From assembly GCF_020097835.1 (NCBI RefSeq), contig NZ_CP083666.1, positions 372,001 to 436,000 on the forward strand: DNA of 64,000 nucleotides, written 5' to 3'. The stretch comes from Haloprofundus halobius (GTDB taxonomy: Archaea; Halobacteriota; Halobacteria; Halobacteriales; Haloferacaceae). The translations under genes were made by a program, and so were the position numbers. The notes under the pieces are model-generated. The model did not search any database and was not told the origin of the DNA. It was given only the letters and a program-made list of their open reading frames with translations. Below are positions 52,373-61,649 of this stretch, in pieces; the first letter of the stretch is position 1; every line of letters begins with the position of its first letter.

Positions 52373-53437
52373 TTACGACTCCTCGACCGTCCCGAACCCG
52401 CGGGTCGGTTTGACGCCGTCGAGCGGACTCGTCGGAGCCGCCGTCGGCACCTCGGGGTCGTTGTACTCGCCCGGCGCGACGTCGTTCGGTCCGTCCGGGT
52501 AGAACAGCGAGGCGAGTTGTTGAATCTGCGGTCTACCGACACCCAACTCGAACTGGCCGCCGCCGTACAGCGAGATGTCGCGCTCCTCGGCGTACTCGAC
52601 GGTTTCGAGCAGCGACTCGACGGTGCCGAACCGCGACGGCTTGACGTTGAGCCACCGCGGTTCGAACGGGAGCGATTCGACGCTCTCGACGCCGGTTATC
52701 GGCGCGTCCCACGAGAGCCGGTGCCTCTCTCTTTCGAGCATCGCCTCCGTCTCGTCGTTGACGGCGGGGTCTTCGACGACGGCGTCGGGAAAGCCCGAGA
52801 AGATGCGCTCGTACAGGTCCGGGTCGGCGTCCTGGTCGACGGTCGTCCCGCTGTAGTACCCCTTCAGGTCGAGGATCCGCACCGCCTCGGTGTCGGCGAG
52901 GTCGGCGACGAGGTCGTCGTCCCAGTCGCTCGTCGGGTCGAGTTTGAACTCGGTCCCCGGGTAGGCGGTCAGCAGCTCCTCGACTCGGTCGGCGCTCGGG
53001 CCGTCCTCGCCGTCGAGGCGCGTGCTCACGACGAACCGGACCGGGTCGTACTCCCGGCCCACCGCCTCGCCGAGCGTCGTCTCCGCCTGCTTGAGCGCGA
53101 GGTCCAACGCGGCGCTCTCGACGGCCCACCGCCGGTAGTGATGCCCCGTCTCGCGCTCCGGTTCCTTCGTCGGGAACAGGTCCGTCTCGTCGAGCATCGC
53201 CGAGAACTCCGCGACGGTGTACTCGCCCGTGAAGTCGAAGGCGGGTGCGTCCGCGAGCGCGTCGTGGTCCTTGGCGTCGTACGTCACGTCCTCGCCGCGT
53301 CCGGTCTCGCCGTCGCCCAGCAGCGCGAAGACGGTGGTTGCGCGGGTGAACCCGCTCGACGTCGCTCGTTCGCGGCGGGAGCGGGACGTGTCGTCGACGA
53401 CGAGCGGAAGGTCCGACAGTCGGTCGTAGAGCGCCAT
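52373..53437 (-). CDS. Enolase-superfamily enzyme (mandelate racemase/OSBS-like)
   Basis: The 354-residue protein has a capping domain (residues 1-110) and a barrel with metal-ligand motifs: GTEFKLDPTSDWDD, AVRILDLKGYYSGT, DAVVEDPAVNDETE and RWLNVKPSRFGTVESLLETV, then SLYGGGQFELGVGR. These fit the enolase superfamily, in which a divalent metal stabilises an enolate. The catalytic lysines that separate racemases from synthases are not clear: the second KxK is LDLKG, so activity may differ from known members. Start ATG 53435-53437. It converges exactly on the preceding regulator gene. Confidence 0.72.
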   Translation of the reverse strand: MALYDRLSDLPLVVDDTSRSRRERATSSGFTRATTVFALLGDGETGRGEDVTYDAKDHDALADAPAFDFTGEYTVAEFSAMLDETDLFPTKEPERETGHHYRRWAVESAALDLALKQAETTLGEAVGREYDPVRFVVSTRLDGEDGPSADRVEELLTAYPGTEFKLDPTSDWDDDLVADLADTEAVRILDLKGYYSGTTVDQDADPDLYERIFSGFPDAVVEDPAVNDETEAMLERERHRLSWDAPITGVESVESLPFEPRWLNVKPSRFGTVESLLETVEYAEERDISLYGGGQFELGVGRPQIQQLASLFYPDGPNDVAPGEYNDPEVPTAAPTSPLDGVKPTRGFGTVEES

Positions 53438-53487
53438 GGCGGCAGTTGACTCGCCGGTCGGTTAACTCTGTGGCGCGCTATCGTCGG

Positions 53488-54213
53488 CTATCGACCGCCC
53501 AGCGCGCCGACCTCGAACTTCTTCACCCGCGTCGCCAGCGCGAGAAACGTCGCCGTCAGCGTCAGCGCTACTGCCCCCGCCGCGGCGAGTTGGAGCGCGG
53601 TCACGTCGCCGTAGACGGCGGTGAAGTCGGCGAACGGCAGGCTCGTGTGATGCGGGTCGCCGACGATCGGGACGAAGTAGTCGACGACGTCGTTGAAGCC
53701 GTACCAGAGCGCGGCGACGGCGACGGCACCGACCGGAAAGTCCGAGTATCGATGGACGAGAAACGCCTGCACGACCATCGCGAGGTGACTGAAGAACAGG
53801 AAGAGGTACATCGGAATCGCGGTGTACGCGAGGAAGCCGTCGGCGAAGACGACGAGCGTGAACGGCGTCCAGAACCCGAGTTTCCAGCAGCCGAAGAAGG
53901 CGAGCGCGTTCAGATACTCGTTGTTGCGGCCGAGTTTCCAGAGCGCGAGCGACAGCGCGATGAACAGCGTCGCCACCGGGCTGTCGGGGACGAACGGCCA
54001 CATGACGGCGGGCGTCTCCGCGAACTGGAAGCGGTAGTACCAGAAGCCGAACGCCGTCCCGGCGAGGTTGATGGCGACGACGACCCACGCGAGGTTCAGC
54101 CCGAAGTTCTCCAACCACCGGGGCAGCGGGGCGAGCCACCGCGGAAGCCCGTCCGGCGACGGGAGGCCGTCGCCGCCGAACAGTCCGTGAGCGTCGTCAC
54201 GCACGAGAGACAT
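53488..54213 (-). CDS. DUF1405 membrane protein
   Basis: The 241-residue protein starts MSLVRDDAHGLFGGDG at ATG 54211-54213. It has about six spans; the motifs FGFWYYRFQFAETPAVMWPF, VPDSPVATLFIALSLALWKL and NALAFFGCWKLGFWTPFTLV are typical of DUF1405 (YpjA-type) proteins. The function is unknown in all organisms. The start MPTPSNST nine codons further up is less likely. Confidence 0.8.
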   Translation of the reverse strand: MSLVRDDAHGLFGGDGLPSPDGLPRWLAPLPRWLENFGLNLAWVVVAINLAGTAFGFWYYRFQFAETPAVMWPFVPDSPVATLFIALSLALWKLGRNNEYLNALAFFGCWKLGFWTPFTLVVFADGFLAYTAIPMYLFLFFSHLAMVVQAFLVHRYSDFPVGAVAVAALWYGFNDVVDYFVPIVGDPHHTSLPFADFTAVYGDVTALQLAAAGAVALTLTATFLALATRVKKFEVGALGGR

Positions 54214-54341
54214 GGCCGTTGAGTTGGATGGAGTCGGCAAAGGCGTAGCGGTCTCTCGTCACGTCGGCTGGGACTTCTTCGCGCCCCCTCCCGCCCCAAA
54301 CTACCTCGTAGTGGGCCACCAACTGGAAGACAGATTCAGGA

Positions 54342-56000
54342 ATGCGTGAACTCCGCAATTTGAAGGGACTCCGTCCGAGCGACCTCACCCGCCGCCAGCG
54401 CCTGGTGCTCGGCTACGGAGTCGGTCTCGTCTCGATCATTGCCGCGTTTACCCTCCTCTACTTCTGGGGGATGCGAACGCTCGAAAACCGCCCGCGTTCC
54501 CTCTTTCAGGCGCTCAACGTCGTCATCGAGACGATGACAACGACCGGCTACGGCGCCGACTCCCCGTGGCGAACCCCGGCGATGAACCTCTTCGTGGCCA
54601 CGATGCAGGTCACCGGCGTCGTCATCGGGTTCGTCACGCTGCGGGTGCTCGTCATCCCGCTGTTCGAGCGCGCGCCGCTGATGCTCGACGACCGCCTCTC
54701 GGTCAAAGATAATCACGTGGTCGTCGCCGAGTACCAGCGCGACACCGAGGTGCTGCTCGACGAACTCGAAGAGCTCGACGTCGACTACGTGCTCGTCGAG
54801 TCCGACCGGGAGGAGGCGAAACGGCTCTCCGACGAGGGGTACCAGGCGATAAACGGCGACCCCGAGGACCGCGACGACCTCGCACGCGCCTCCATCGAGA
54901 AGGCGTCGACGCTCATCACCGACGCCGGCACGCGCACCGCGAGCGTCGTCCTGACGGCGCTGGAGGCGAACGAGGACCTCCGGGTGATAAGCTTCACCGA
55001 CTCGACGCGTCGCAAGGCGGCGTTCGCGGAGATCGGCGTCGACCGGAGCGTCGCGCCGCACGCGCTCATCGGTCGACGGCTGGCGGAGAAGGCGACCACG
55101 CCCGTCACCGTCGATAGCGGCGTCGGCGACACGTCGGTGACGATTCGCGAAGTGCTCGTCCGCCGAGGCAGTTCGCTTCACGGCGTCGAGATAGGGGAGT
55201 CGCCGCTCGCCACCCACCCGGACCTCACGCTGGTCGCGGGCTGGTTCGACGGCGAACTCCGGGTGCCCCCGTCGCCGACCGACCGACTCACCGCCAACAC
55301 CGTGCTCGTCGTCGCCGGGCCGGCACACACCATCGACGAGGTGACTCACGAGGTGGCGGGCGTTCGAGACCCCTCTCGCTCCGCACACGAGCGAATCGTC
55401 GTCGCGGGGCTCGGCGAGGGCGGCCGCGCCGCCGTGGAGGCACTCCCCGAGCGCGTCTCGGTGACGAGCGTCGACGAATCGGCGGACGCCGACCCGGATG
55501 TCGTCGGCGACGTGACCGAACCGGAGACGCTCCGTGCCGCCGACGTCGCGGACGCCTCGGCGCTCATCGTCACCGTTGACGACGACGCCGACGCGCTGTT
55601 GACCACGGCGATGGCCCGCTCTCTGGCTCCGGACGTCGAGATTCTCGTTCGCGTGACCGACACCGAGAAGACCGCACCGGCGTTCAGAGCCGGAGCCGAC
55701 TACGTGCTCTCCGTCCAACAGCTCTGTGCCAGACTCGTCGCGGCGGAGGTCCACGGCGAGCGGGTGATGGACCCAGTCGGCCAGATTCGGCTGGTCCGCG
55801 CCGACGCGTCGGCGTTCGTGGGCCAGGCGCTCGGGGCGGCCCGCCGGGACGCCGACCGGGAGTGGACGGTGGTCGGTATCGCTCGCGACGGCGGCGTACG
55901 GACCGACGAAGAGACCGTCATCGAGTCGGGCGACGAGATGTTCGTCGCCGGGAGCGACGAGGCGATACAGGAGTTCGAGCGAACGGTCGACGCCCCGTGA
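54342..56000 (+). CDS. Potassium channel with RCK (TrkA-N/TrkA-C) domains
   Basis: The 552-residue protein has a two-span pore unit: span VLGYGVGLVSIIAAFTLLYF, pore helix and filter TMTTTGYGAD (residues 64-73), and a second span VATMQVTGVVIGFVTLRVLV. GYG is the K+ selectivity signature. The cytoplasmic part has a Rossmann RCK domain (NHVVVAEYQRDTEVLLDELE), a TrkA-C domain (DTSVTIREVLVRRGSSLHGV) and a second pair (RIVVAGLGEGGRAAVEALPE) ending around residue 550, so a tandem RCK channel like GsuK or MthK-type. It may be controlled by nucleotides or Ca2+. In halophiles such channels balance high internal K+. Confidence 0.88.
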   Translation: MRELRNLKGLRPSDLTRRQRLVLGYGVGLVSIIAAFTLLYFWGMRTLENRPRSLFQALNVVIETMTTTGYGADSPWRTPAMNLFVATMQVTGVVIGFVTLRVLVIPLFERAPLMLDDRLSVKDNHVVVAEYQRDTEVLLDELEELDVDYVLVESDREEAKRLSDEGYQAINGDPEDRDDLARASIEKASTLITDAGTRTASVVLTALEANEDLRVISFTDSTRRKAAFAEIGVDRSVAPHALIGRRLAEKATTPVTVDSGVGDTSVTIREVLVRRGSSLHGVEIGESPLATHPDLTLVAGWFDGELRVPPSPTDRLTANTVLVVAGPAHTIDEVTHEVAGVRDPSRSAHERIVVAGLGEGGRAAVEALPERVSVTSVDESADADPDVVGDVTEPETLRAADVADASALIVTVDDDADALLTTAMARSLAPDVEILVRVTDTEKTAPAFRAGADYVLSVQQLCARLVAAEVHGERVMDPVGQIRLVRADASAFVGQALGAARRDADREWTVVGIARDGGVRTDEETVIESGDEMFVAGSDEAIQEFERTVDAP

Positions 56001-56083
56001 GAACGCGGGAGCCGACGGCGCCGCTGCGATAACTGTACGATACCGCACACGACCCCGTCGCGACGCCGTTTTGCCGGAAGGAC

Positions 56084-56093
56084 ACCCATAAGT
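56084..56093 (+). promoter_or_regulatory. TATA-type box of pdxS
   Basis: ACCCATAAGT lies 23-32 bases before ATG 56116 and implies a leaderless transcript starting at this ATG, not at the upstream in-frame codon at 56092. Confidence 0.4.
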
Positions 56094-56115
56094 GAACCTG
56101 CTCCTACGTCCGCGT

Positions 56116-57024
56116 ATGGCCGAGGAGACAGACCTCACCGAACTCAAGCGCGGCACCGACCTCGTCAAGCGAGGCTTCGCACAGATGCAGAAAGGCGGCG
56201 TCATCATGGACGTCGTCACGCGCGAGCAGGCTCGCATCGCCGAGGACGCGGGCGCCGTCGCCGTGATGGCGCTGGAAGCCGTCCCGGCCGACATCAGAAA
56301 GCGCGGCGGCGTCGCGCGGATGCCCGACCCGACGAACGTCACCGAGATCATCGACGAAGTCTCTATCCCGGTGATGGGGAAGGCGCGCATCGGTCACCAC
56401 ACCGAGGCGCAGATCCTCGAAGCGCTCGGCGTCGACATGATCGACGAGTCGGAGGTGCTGACGCCCGCCGACGACGAGTACCACATCGACAAGCGCGAGT
56501 TCACCTCACCGTTCGTCTGCGGCGCGCGAAACCTCGGCGAAGCGCTGCGGCGCATCGACGAGGGCGCGGCGATGGTTCGGACGAAGGGCGAAGCCGGTAC
56601 CGGCGACGTGAACCAGGCCGTCCAGCACCAGCGGACCATCAAGGGTTCCATCCGCGAACTCGTCGGCAAGAACTACGAGGAGCGCGAGAAGTGGGCCCGC
56701 GAGCACGAAGCGCCCGCCGACCTCGTCCACGAGACGGCCGAAATGGGCCGCCTCCCCGTGGTGAACTTCGCCGCGGGCGGCATCGCGACGCCCGCCGACG
56801 CGGCGCTGATGATGCACCACGGCTGCGACGGCATCTTCGTCGGGTCGGGCATCTTCGGCGCGGAGAACCCCGAGGCGATGGGCGAAGCCATCGTCGAAGC
56901 CGTCAACAACTGGGACGACCCCGAGCGCCTCGCCGACATCGCCACCGACGTCGGCCGCGGGATGAAAGGCCAGTCGAACAGCGAGATGGCCGAGGAAGAG
57001 AAACTGCAGGGCCGCGGCGTCTGA
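56116..57024 (+). CDS. pdxS: Pyridoxal 5'-phosphate synthase subunit PdxS
   Basis: PdxS (SNZ/Pdx1) builds pyridoxal 5'-phosphate from ribose 5-phosphate, glyceraldehyde 3-phosphate and ammonia supplied by PdxT. The 302-residue protein starts [20 protein letters not shown]. It keeps D32 in [12 protein letters not shown], the Schiff-base lysine K89 in VMGKARIGH, the second lysine in [12 protein letters not shown] and the phosphate loop [20 protein letters not shown]. Length is normal. pdxT is not in the window. Confidence 0.97.
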   Translation: MAEETDLTELKRGTDLVKRGFAQMQKGGVIMDVVTREQARIAEDAGAVAVMALEAVPADIRKRGGVARMPDPTNVTEIIDEVSIPVMGKARIGHHTEAQILEALGVDMIDESEVLTPADDEYHIDKREFTSPFVCGARNLGEALRRIDEGAAMVRTKGEAGTGDVNQAVQHQRTIKGSIRELVGKNYEEREKWAREHEAPADLVHETAEMGRLPVVNFAAGGIATPADAALMMHHGCDGIFVGSGIFGAENPEAMGEAIVEAVNNWDDPERLADIATDVGRGMKGQSNSEMAEEEKLQGRGV

Positions 57025-57060
57025 ACGGCGGCCGCCGAGCGTAGAACCGGACTCGGTTTC

Positions 57061-57513
57061 TCAGTCGTCGCCGAGGCTCACCGTCACCGGACCGTCGAAC
57101 GACAAGAGCACTTCCTGCGTCGCGTCGCCGAACAGCGCTTTTCCCGTCGGCGAGCGCCGCCGCCCCGCCAGAAAGAGATGGTCGCAGTCGAGTTCGTCGG
57201 CGATACCGAGCACGCGGTCGGCTCGGCGGCCGACCGCACCGACCGTCTCGTACTCGACGTCGACCGCGACGAGCGCCTCGCTGGCGACACGCTCTGCGAG
57301 GTCCTCGGCGTCTTTACGGGCGTCGCCGAGCGAGTACGCCGACTCCGGCGCGCCGGCGTCGATGGTCGACTGCCGCGTGTCGTCGTACGCCGACTGCGCG
57401 GTGACCGAGAGCAGGACGAGTTCGGCGCTGACGCCGGCGGCGAGTTCGCCCGCCTCGCGGACGAGTCGCTTCGAGCGCTCCGACTCCGTGACGGCGACGA
57501 GTGCGCGTTTCAT
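57061..57513 (-). CDS. Universal stress protein-like, UspA superfamily
   Basis: The 150-residue protein starts at ATG 57511-57513 with MKRALVAVTESERSKRLVRE and has an Usp-like fold: AELVLLSVTAQSAYDDT, ELDCDHLFLAGRRRSPTGKA and SFDGPVTVSLGDD. The last glycine-rich ATP loop (G-2x-G-9x-G-S/T) is not intact: RRRSPTGKALFGDATQEV is the remaining form. It may be a non-ATP-binding Usp. It converges on pdxS. Confidence 0.8.
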   Translation of the reverse strand: MKRALVAVTESERSKRLVREAGELAAGVSAELVLLSVTAQSAYDDTRQSTIDAGAPESAYSLGDARKDAEDLAERVASEALVAVDVEYETVGAVGRRADRVLGIADELDCDHLFLAGRRRSPTGKALFGDATQEVLLSFDGPVTVSLGDD

Positions 57514-57556
57514 TACTCGTGGATTACATGACGCGGAGAAAAGTGTTCCGGCGCGC

Positions 57557-58432
57557 TCAGCGCACCGTCGCACCCTCGCCGACTTCGGTCTGGTACGCCC
57601 GCGCGTCGACGCCGACGTCGCCGAACGTCTCGACCATCGCGGCGGCGACCCGTCTGCGGTCGTGCTCCCGACAGACCGCGAGAACGGACGGTCCCGCACC
57701 GCTGACGGTGACGCCGGTCGCACCCGCGTCGAGCGCAGCGTCGTACACGTCGTCGTAGCCGGTGATGAGCGCCGCGCGGGCGGGGGTGACCACCGGGCCG
57801 TCCATCCCGCGGCCGACGAGTTCGGGGTCGCTGCGACACATCCCGACGGTGAGCGTCGACGCGTTGCCGACCGTCGAGACGAGTTCGTCGAGCGTCGTCT
57901 CCGAGGGGAGGACGCCGCGGGCGTCGCGCGTCGAGACGGCGATTTCGGGCAGGCAGGCGACCAGCGGCACGTCGGTATCGACGCTCGTCACGCCGCCGTC
58001 GGTAGCGACCGTGAACCCCCCGAGGAGCGCGGGCGCGACGTTGTCGGCGTGGGCCTCGCCTGAGACGACGGCCTCGCCCTTGGCGGCGACGGAGACGAGT
58101 TCCTCGCGGCTACGGCCGCGGTCGTACAGTTCGTTGAGCGCGACGGCGGCGGCGGCGGCGCTGGCGGCCGACGACCCGAGACCCGACGAGGGGCGAACGC
58201 CCTTGTCGATGCGGATGTGCGCCGGGGCGTCGAGCGCCTCGGCGACGGCCCCGACGGTGTTCTTCTCGGGGTCTTCGGGGATGAACTGGCTGCCGGTGCC
58301 GGTGACGTCGATGGTCGTCTCGTCGGCGCGTTCGACGCGGACCACGTCCGCCGGTCGACCGAGCGCGACGCCGAACACGTCGAAGCCACTTCCGAGGTTC
58401 GCACTGGTCGCTGGCGCGCGCACGGTAATCAT
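57557..58432 (-). CDS. thrB: Homoserine kinase
   Basis: Homoserine kinase phosphorylates homoserine for threonine synthesis. The 291-residue GHMP kinase starts TVRAPATSANLGSGFDVFGV, has the ATP loop RPSSGLGSSAASAAAAAVAL and the third motif GVTVSGAGPSVLAVC. The acidic phase of the sequence is usual for halophiles. Start ATG 58430-58432; a box with GAGAAAAAGG (on the reverse strand TCTTTTTCTC) is about 20-25 bases upstream. It has 43 bases before the uspA gene in the same direction, so the two may be co-transcribed. Confidence 0.95.
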   Translation of the reverse strand: MITVRAPATSANLGSGFDVFGVALGRPADVVRVERADETTIDVTGTGSQFIPEDPEKNTVGAVAEALDAPAHIRIDKGVRPSSGLGSSAASAAAAAVALNELYDRGRSREELVSVAAKGEAVVSGEAHADNVAPALLGGFTVATDGGVTSVDTDVPLVACLPEIAVSTRDARGVLPSETTLDELVSTVGNASTLTVGMCRSDPELVGRGMDGPVVTPARAALITGYDDVYDAALDAGATGVTVSGAGPSVLAVCREHDRRRVAAAMVETFGDVGVDARAYQTEVGEGATVR

Positions 58433-58535
58433 GGCCTGCGGTATCCGGAGTCGAGAGAAAAAGGTGGCGAAGCGCGGGCCGCTGTTCGCCCGCTCGTCGT
58501 CGGTCGCTGGCCACTCCTCGCTTGTCGTCCGCCGG

Positions 58536-58784
58536 TCACTCGTTGGCCGTCACGTAGAGCATCGGGCCGATGACCATCAGCGTGATGCCGAGAAACAGGT
58601 AGTGCACCGGGACGAGGTCCGTCGGCGTGAGCGCGAAGATGAGGCCGAACACGACGAAATTGATTCCCAGAATCCGACGCGACCCCAGCGGTATCGCCCC
58701 GAGCGTCAGCACGACGAAGCCGAGCAGAAGCGCCTGCCCGACGTTGTAGTTGAGCAGGAAACTGTCGATGATCTGCAGGAGCAT
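58536..58784 (-). CDS. Small three-span membrane protein
   Basis: The 82-residue protein has spans at about residues 15-33 (VGQALLLGFVVLTLGAIPLG), 38-55 (ILGINFVVFGLIFALTP) and 60-78 (VHYLFLGITLMVIGPML). No charged or catalytic motif is present. Start ATG 58782-58784. It lies in a row with another small membrane protein gene, 43 bases upstream, and could share its transcript. Confidence 0.65.
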   Translation of the reverse strand: MLLQIIDSFLLNYNVGQALLLGFVVLTLGAIPLGSRRILGINFVVFGLIFALTPTDLVPVHYLFLGITLMVIGPMLYVTANE

Positions 58785-58827
58785 CCTTACCCGTAAGTGG
58801 CCCGGAACCGGGCATTAAAGTTCCGTT

Positions 58828-59082
58828 CTACCGCTCGCTGCGTTCAGGTTCCGAACGCTCGCGTTCCGAGGGCCCGGTGATGTCGAGCGGACGGATCCAG
58901 CCGTACCAGAGCGCGAATATCATCCCGCCGTAGCCCAGCACGAAGACGACTCTCCCGACGCCGTTGTAGCCGAGTTCGCCCAGTAGCCGCCGCGCGATGC
59001 CTGATCCGACGATGCCCGTAAAGAGGATGAGTATCAACAGGAGGTTGTCCCGCGTGAGGTGTCCGCCGTCGCTTTCGGCCAT
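58828..59082 (-). CDS. Small two-span membrane protein with charged tail
   Basis: The 84-residue protein from ATG 59080-59082 starts MAESDGGHLTRDNLLLILIL with a span, has LGYNGVGRVVFVLGYGGMIF as second span and ends with the Glu/Arg/Ser run RERSEPERSER. The tail DNA is an imperfect repeat of CGTTCCGA-type units, so the length of the tail may vary. No family is recognised. It is probably co-transcribed with the next small membrane gene. Confidence 0.6.
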   Translation of the reverse strand: MAESDGGHLTRDNLLLILILFTGIVGSGIARRLLGELGYNGVGRVVFVLGYGGMIFALWYGWIRPLDITGPSERERSEPERSER

Positions 59083-59206
59083 GGGGGCGATTGGCTCTCG
59101 ACGTCCCTGAATCACTCGGTTTCGGGGGCGTCTCTCGGCTCCGAGCGTGTGCGTGCCGCTCCCGCGCCACCACGAAGACTTTGTGCGCCGCCTTCGACGC
59201 CCCGGC

Positions 59207-60493
59207 ATGGAGTACCGACCGCCGCCGGAGGCGCACGACGACGCCGTCCGACGAATTATGGCGTATGCGTTCAGTCCCGAAGACAGGCCGGCCCTCGACG
59301 ACGACCCGCCGGAGCGTCCCGAGATCTTCTCGTCGCGGGCGGTGTACGCGGGCGCCGACGCGGAGACGCCGGATGCCGAACTCGACGCGGCGGATATCCG
59401 TGCAGTCTGCGGCTGGTACGACTTCTCGATGCTGGTTCGCGGGTCGTCCCGGCGCGTCGGCGGCCTCGCGGCCGTCGCGTCGCCGCCGGAGACGCGGCGA
59501 CGGGGCCACATCGGCCGGATGCTCGACGCGTTTCTCGCCGAACTCCGCGAGGAGGACGTTCCGTTCTCGGCGCTGTGGCCGTTCGACTACGCCTTCTACG
59601 CGCGGTTCGGGTGGGCGACGGCGAACACCTACGACCGGACGACGGTGCCGCCGGGAGCGCTCTCGTCGGTCGCCGGCGACGCGGCCGACGCCTGCGGCCG
59701 GTTCCGCCGTGTCGACGCAGACGAGTACGAGACGCTCGACGCCGTCCACCGCGAGGCGGCGACGGAGACGCTCGCGCTCAGGCGGACCGAGGGCTGGTGG
59801 CGACACCGGGTCTTCCAGTCGGGGGAAACGAAGCCGTACGTCTACGGCTGGGAGAACGACGACGGCGACGAAACCGACAGAGACAGCGACGGCGACCTGC
59901 GAGGGTATCTCGTCTACACCGTCGAGGACGACGGCGACGGGACCGACGGCAAGACGATGGCGGTCCGCGAACTCGTCGGCGTCGACGCCGAGGCCCGGCG
60001 CAACCTGCTGCGATTCTGTCGGGACCACGACTCGCAGGTCGGACGCGTTCGACTCGACGGCCCGCTCGGGAGCGACCTGCTCTACCGCCTCTCGGACCCC
60101 GACGCGGCGACGGTCGAACGCCGCCCGGGGCCGATGATCCGCGTCGTCGACGTTCGCGCCGCGGTCGAATCGGTTCCCCTCGCCGCCGACGCGACTGGCT
60201 CCGTCGCGCTCGCGGTGACCGACGACCGCTGCGCGTGGAACGACGACACGTTCGAGATTCGCGCCGCCGAGGGACGGGCGACCTGCGAGACGACGGATGC
60301 GTCCCCGACGCTCCGCCTCGGTGTCGGCGCGCTCTCACAGATTCTCGTGGGTGCGCGCTCGGCGCGGGCGCTTCGGGACGACGGTCGAATCGAGGCGTCC
60401 GAGGTCGCGAGCAATGCCGCCGCCGCGGAAGCCGTCGCGACGCTCGACGCGCTGTATCCGACCGAAGACGTCTCCCTCCGCGAGTCCTTCTGA
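59207..60493 (+). CDS. Eis-like GNAT acetyltransferase with SCP2-type C-terminal domain
   Basis: The 428-residue protein (ATG 59207) begins MEYRPPPEAHDDAVRRIMAY and has an N-terminal GNAT fold with the acetyl-CoA loop VASPPETRRRGHIGRML near residues 98-115 and ALWPFDYAFYARFGWATANT. A second GNAT-like part follows (about 150-290) and a C-terminal SCP2-like domain (about 300-428, LRLGVGALSQILVGARSARA). This is the architecture of Eis (enhanced intracellular survival) proteins, which acetylate amines and aminoglycosides in bacteria. In archaea the substrate is unknown. A polar Asp/Asn/Glu loop around residues 215-250 is halophile-typical. Confidence 0.78.
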   Translation: MEYRPPPEAHDDAVRRIMAYAFSPEDRPALDDDPPERPEIFSSRAVYAGADAETPDAELDAADIRAVCGWYDFSMLVRGSSRRVGGLAAVASPPETRRRGHIGRMLDAFLAELREEDVPFSALWPFDYAFYARFGWATANTYDRTTVPPGALSSVAGDAADACGRFRRVDADEYETLDAVHREAATETLALRRTEGWWRHRVFQSGETKPYVYGWENDDGDETDRDSDGDLRGYLVYTVEDDGDGTDGKTMAVRELVGVDAEARRNLLRFCRDHDSQVGRVRLDGPLGSDLLYRLSDPDAATVERRPGPMIRVVDVRAAVESVPLAADATGSVALAVTDDRCAWNDDTFEIRAAEGRATCETTDASPTLRLGVGALSQILVGARSARALRDDGRIEASEVASNAAAAEAVATLDALYPTEDVSLRESF

Positions 60494-60528
60494 CGCGGCG
60501 GTCTCGGCGCGACGACCGCGGTCGGAAC

Positions 60529-60831
60529 TCAGGTTTCGACGGTGTAACCCTGTTCGCGCAGAATGTCGGGCACTCTGTTCTCGTGACTGCCCTGTAACTC
60601 GATAACGTCGTCCTCGACGGTGCCGCCGCAGGCGAGTTTCCGCTTCAACGTGGAGGCGAGTTCCTTCACGTCGGTGTCCCCCTCGAACCCTTTCACGAGC
60701 GTGACGGGCTTGCCGTAACGCCGCGTGTCGACGGATACTGTGAGTACCTGTTGCGTGCGCGCGAGGTCGTCGTCGATGCCGAGTTCGTCCGGGAGGCCGG
60801 ATATCGAACCGAGGTCTTTGTCCTTTGCCAC
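60529..60831 (-). CDS. Translation factor aIF1/SUI1 homologue
   Basis: The 100-residue protein is a complete SUI1 domain: QVLTVSVDTRRYGKPVTLVK, GFEGDTDVKELASTLKRKLA, then CGGTVEDDVIELQGSHENR and VPDILREQGYTVE. aIF1 works at the 30S P-site and discriminates start codons; bacterial YciH is related. ATG 60829-60831 is the normal start. Its promoter lies in the AT-rich stretch (CTCAGAGTACTTGGGTTG) just upstream. Confidence 0.9.
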   Translation of the reverse strand: MAKDKDLGSISGLPDELGIDDDLARTQQVLTVSVDTRRYGKPVTLVKGFEGDTDVKELASTLKRKLACGGTVEDDVIELQGSHENRVPDILREQGYTVET

Positions 60832-60919
60832 ATCGTTGGTAGGACCTCAGAGTACTTGGGTTGTCACTCTGGGTTGTTGCGTGATAAATAACGAAAACTG
60901 CTAGTTCGGTTGTTGAAGG

Positions 60920-61321
60920 TTACGGGACCTGCGACTCGGCGATGACCGTGGAGGAACCGCCCGCTGGGTTCTCCCAGACGATACGGATGGTTTCGGTACT
61001 ATCTGGTACATCCTCATCACTAACCAATTCTTGTCCCGAGACAAAGGTTGACTCGTCGTCGAAGTTCACACCATCAAGACCTTCAACGCGAAGTTCACTC
61101 CCTTTGAGATCCTGCCCTCCGTCGTGCGTAATCGTTACCTCGTCACTACTGTAATCGAAGTCGAAGCTCGCTTGCGGTGCGCTGTTTCCAACCTGATCCC
61201 CCAATCCGAGGACGAACGTGCCAATGACAGCCGCGAGAATAACCGTAATCGCCACCATAAGTATAACACCTATGACAGGACTGACTGCACGTTCGTCGTT
61301 AAACAATTTCTTGATGTTCAT
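60920..61321 (-). CDS. Type IV pilin-like protein
   Basis: The 133-residue protein starts at ATG 61319-61321. It has a short basic leader, [10 protein letters not shown], the cleavage site and mature N-terminus [20 protein letters not shown] and a hydrophobic helix to about residue 44. This is the DUF1628/archaeal pilin signature processed by the prepilin peptidase PibD. The remaining 90 residues form a beta-rich head with Asp-rich loops. It is solitary; no assembly ATPase or membrane component is in the window. A TATA box lies 138-147 bases upstream. Confidence 0.9.
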   Translation of the reverse strand: MNIKKLFNDERAVSPVIGVILMVAITVILAAVIGTFVLGLGDQVGNSAPQASFDFDYSSDEVTITHDGGQDLKGSELRVEGLDGVNFDDESTFVSGQELVSDEDVPDSTETIRIVWENPAGGSSTVIAESQVP

Positions 61322-61649
61322 GATTGTCTCGAACACACCGTCTGAGTGGAGGCACTGTACCCCGCCATGCGAGGGACCCGTGTGCCGCGGGCGGTGACAT
61401 CCTGCCCGGATACGTTCTGTCTCATTGGTGTGTCTTACTCCTCCGAATGAACTCATTACATATAAATTTAGGGCTTGGATACTGTAGTCATAAACACAGT
61501 CTCTAGAAAAATACCATCGGCTGTTCGGTACTCTACGGCCCGAATTTCGGGATCGCGCTCCGAGTTCATTTCGTCGAATTGACCGGTAGTCGGGTTCGAG
61601 CGCAGACGGACGGTAGGGTTCGCCTTCCGCGCCGAGCGCGCCACTCGGC
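61322..61649. other. Non-coding leader/gap upstream of the pilin gene
   Basis: The 328 bases hold the TATA box of the pilin gene and no protein-like open frame. Several short frames can be read, but all lack conserved pattern. The segment between about 61435 and 61321 would be the transcript leader. Confidence 0.4.
61459..61468 (-). promoter_or_regulatory. TATA box of the pilin gene
   Basis: On the minus strand AATTTATATG is an AT-rich box in GC-rich DNA. It would start transcription near 61435, leaving a leader of about 114 bases before the pilin ATG, unusually long for this window. Confidence 0.5.

Noticed and set aside
54336-56390. A 684-codon open frame antisense to the K+ channel gene
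   Set aside because: The product shows Arg/Val/Asp low complexity and no domain; the sense strand has an intact channel with GYG filter and RCK domains.
61397-61412. TGACATCCT, similar to the inverse of the GGATGTCA motif of TnpB-element ends
   Set aside because: Only about nine bases match and the preceding GC hairpin with TTCA loop is missing, so it is probably chance.
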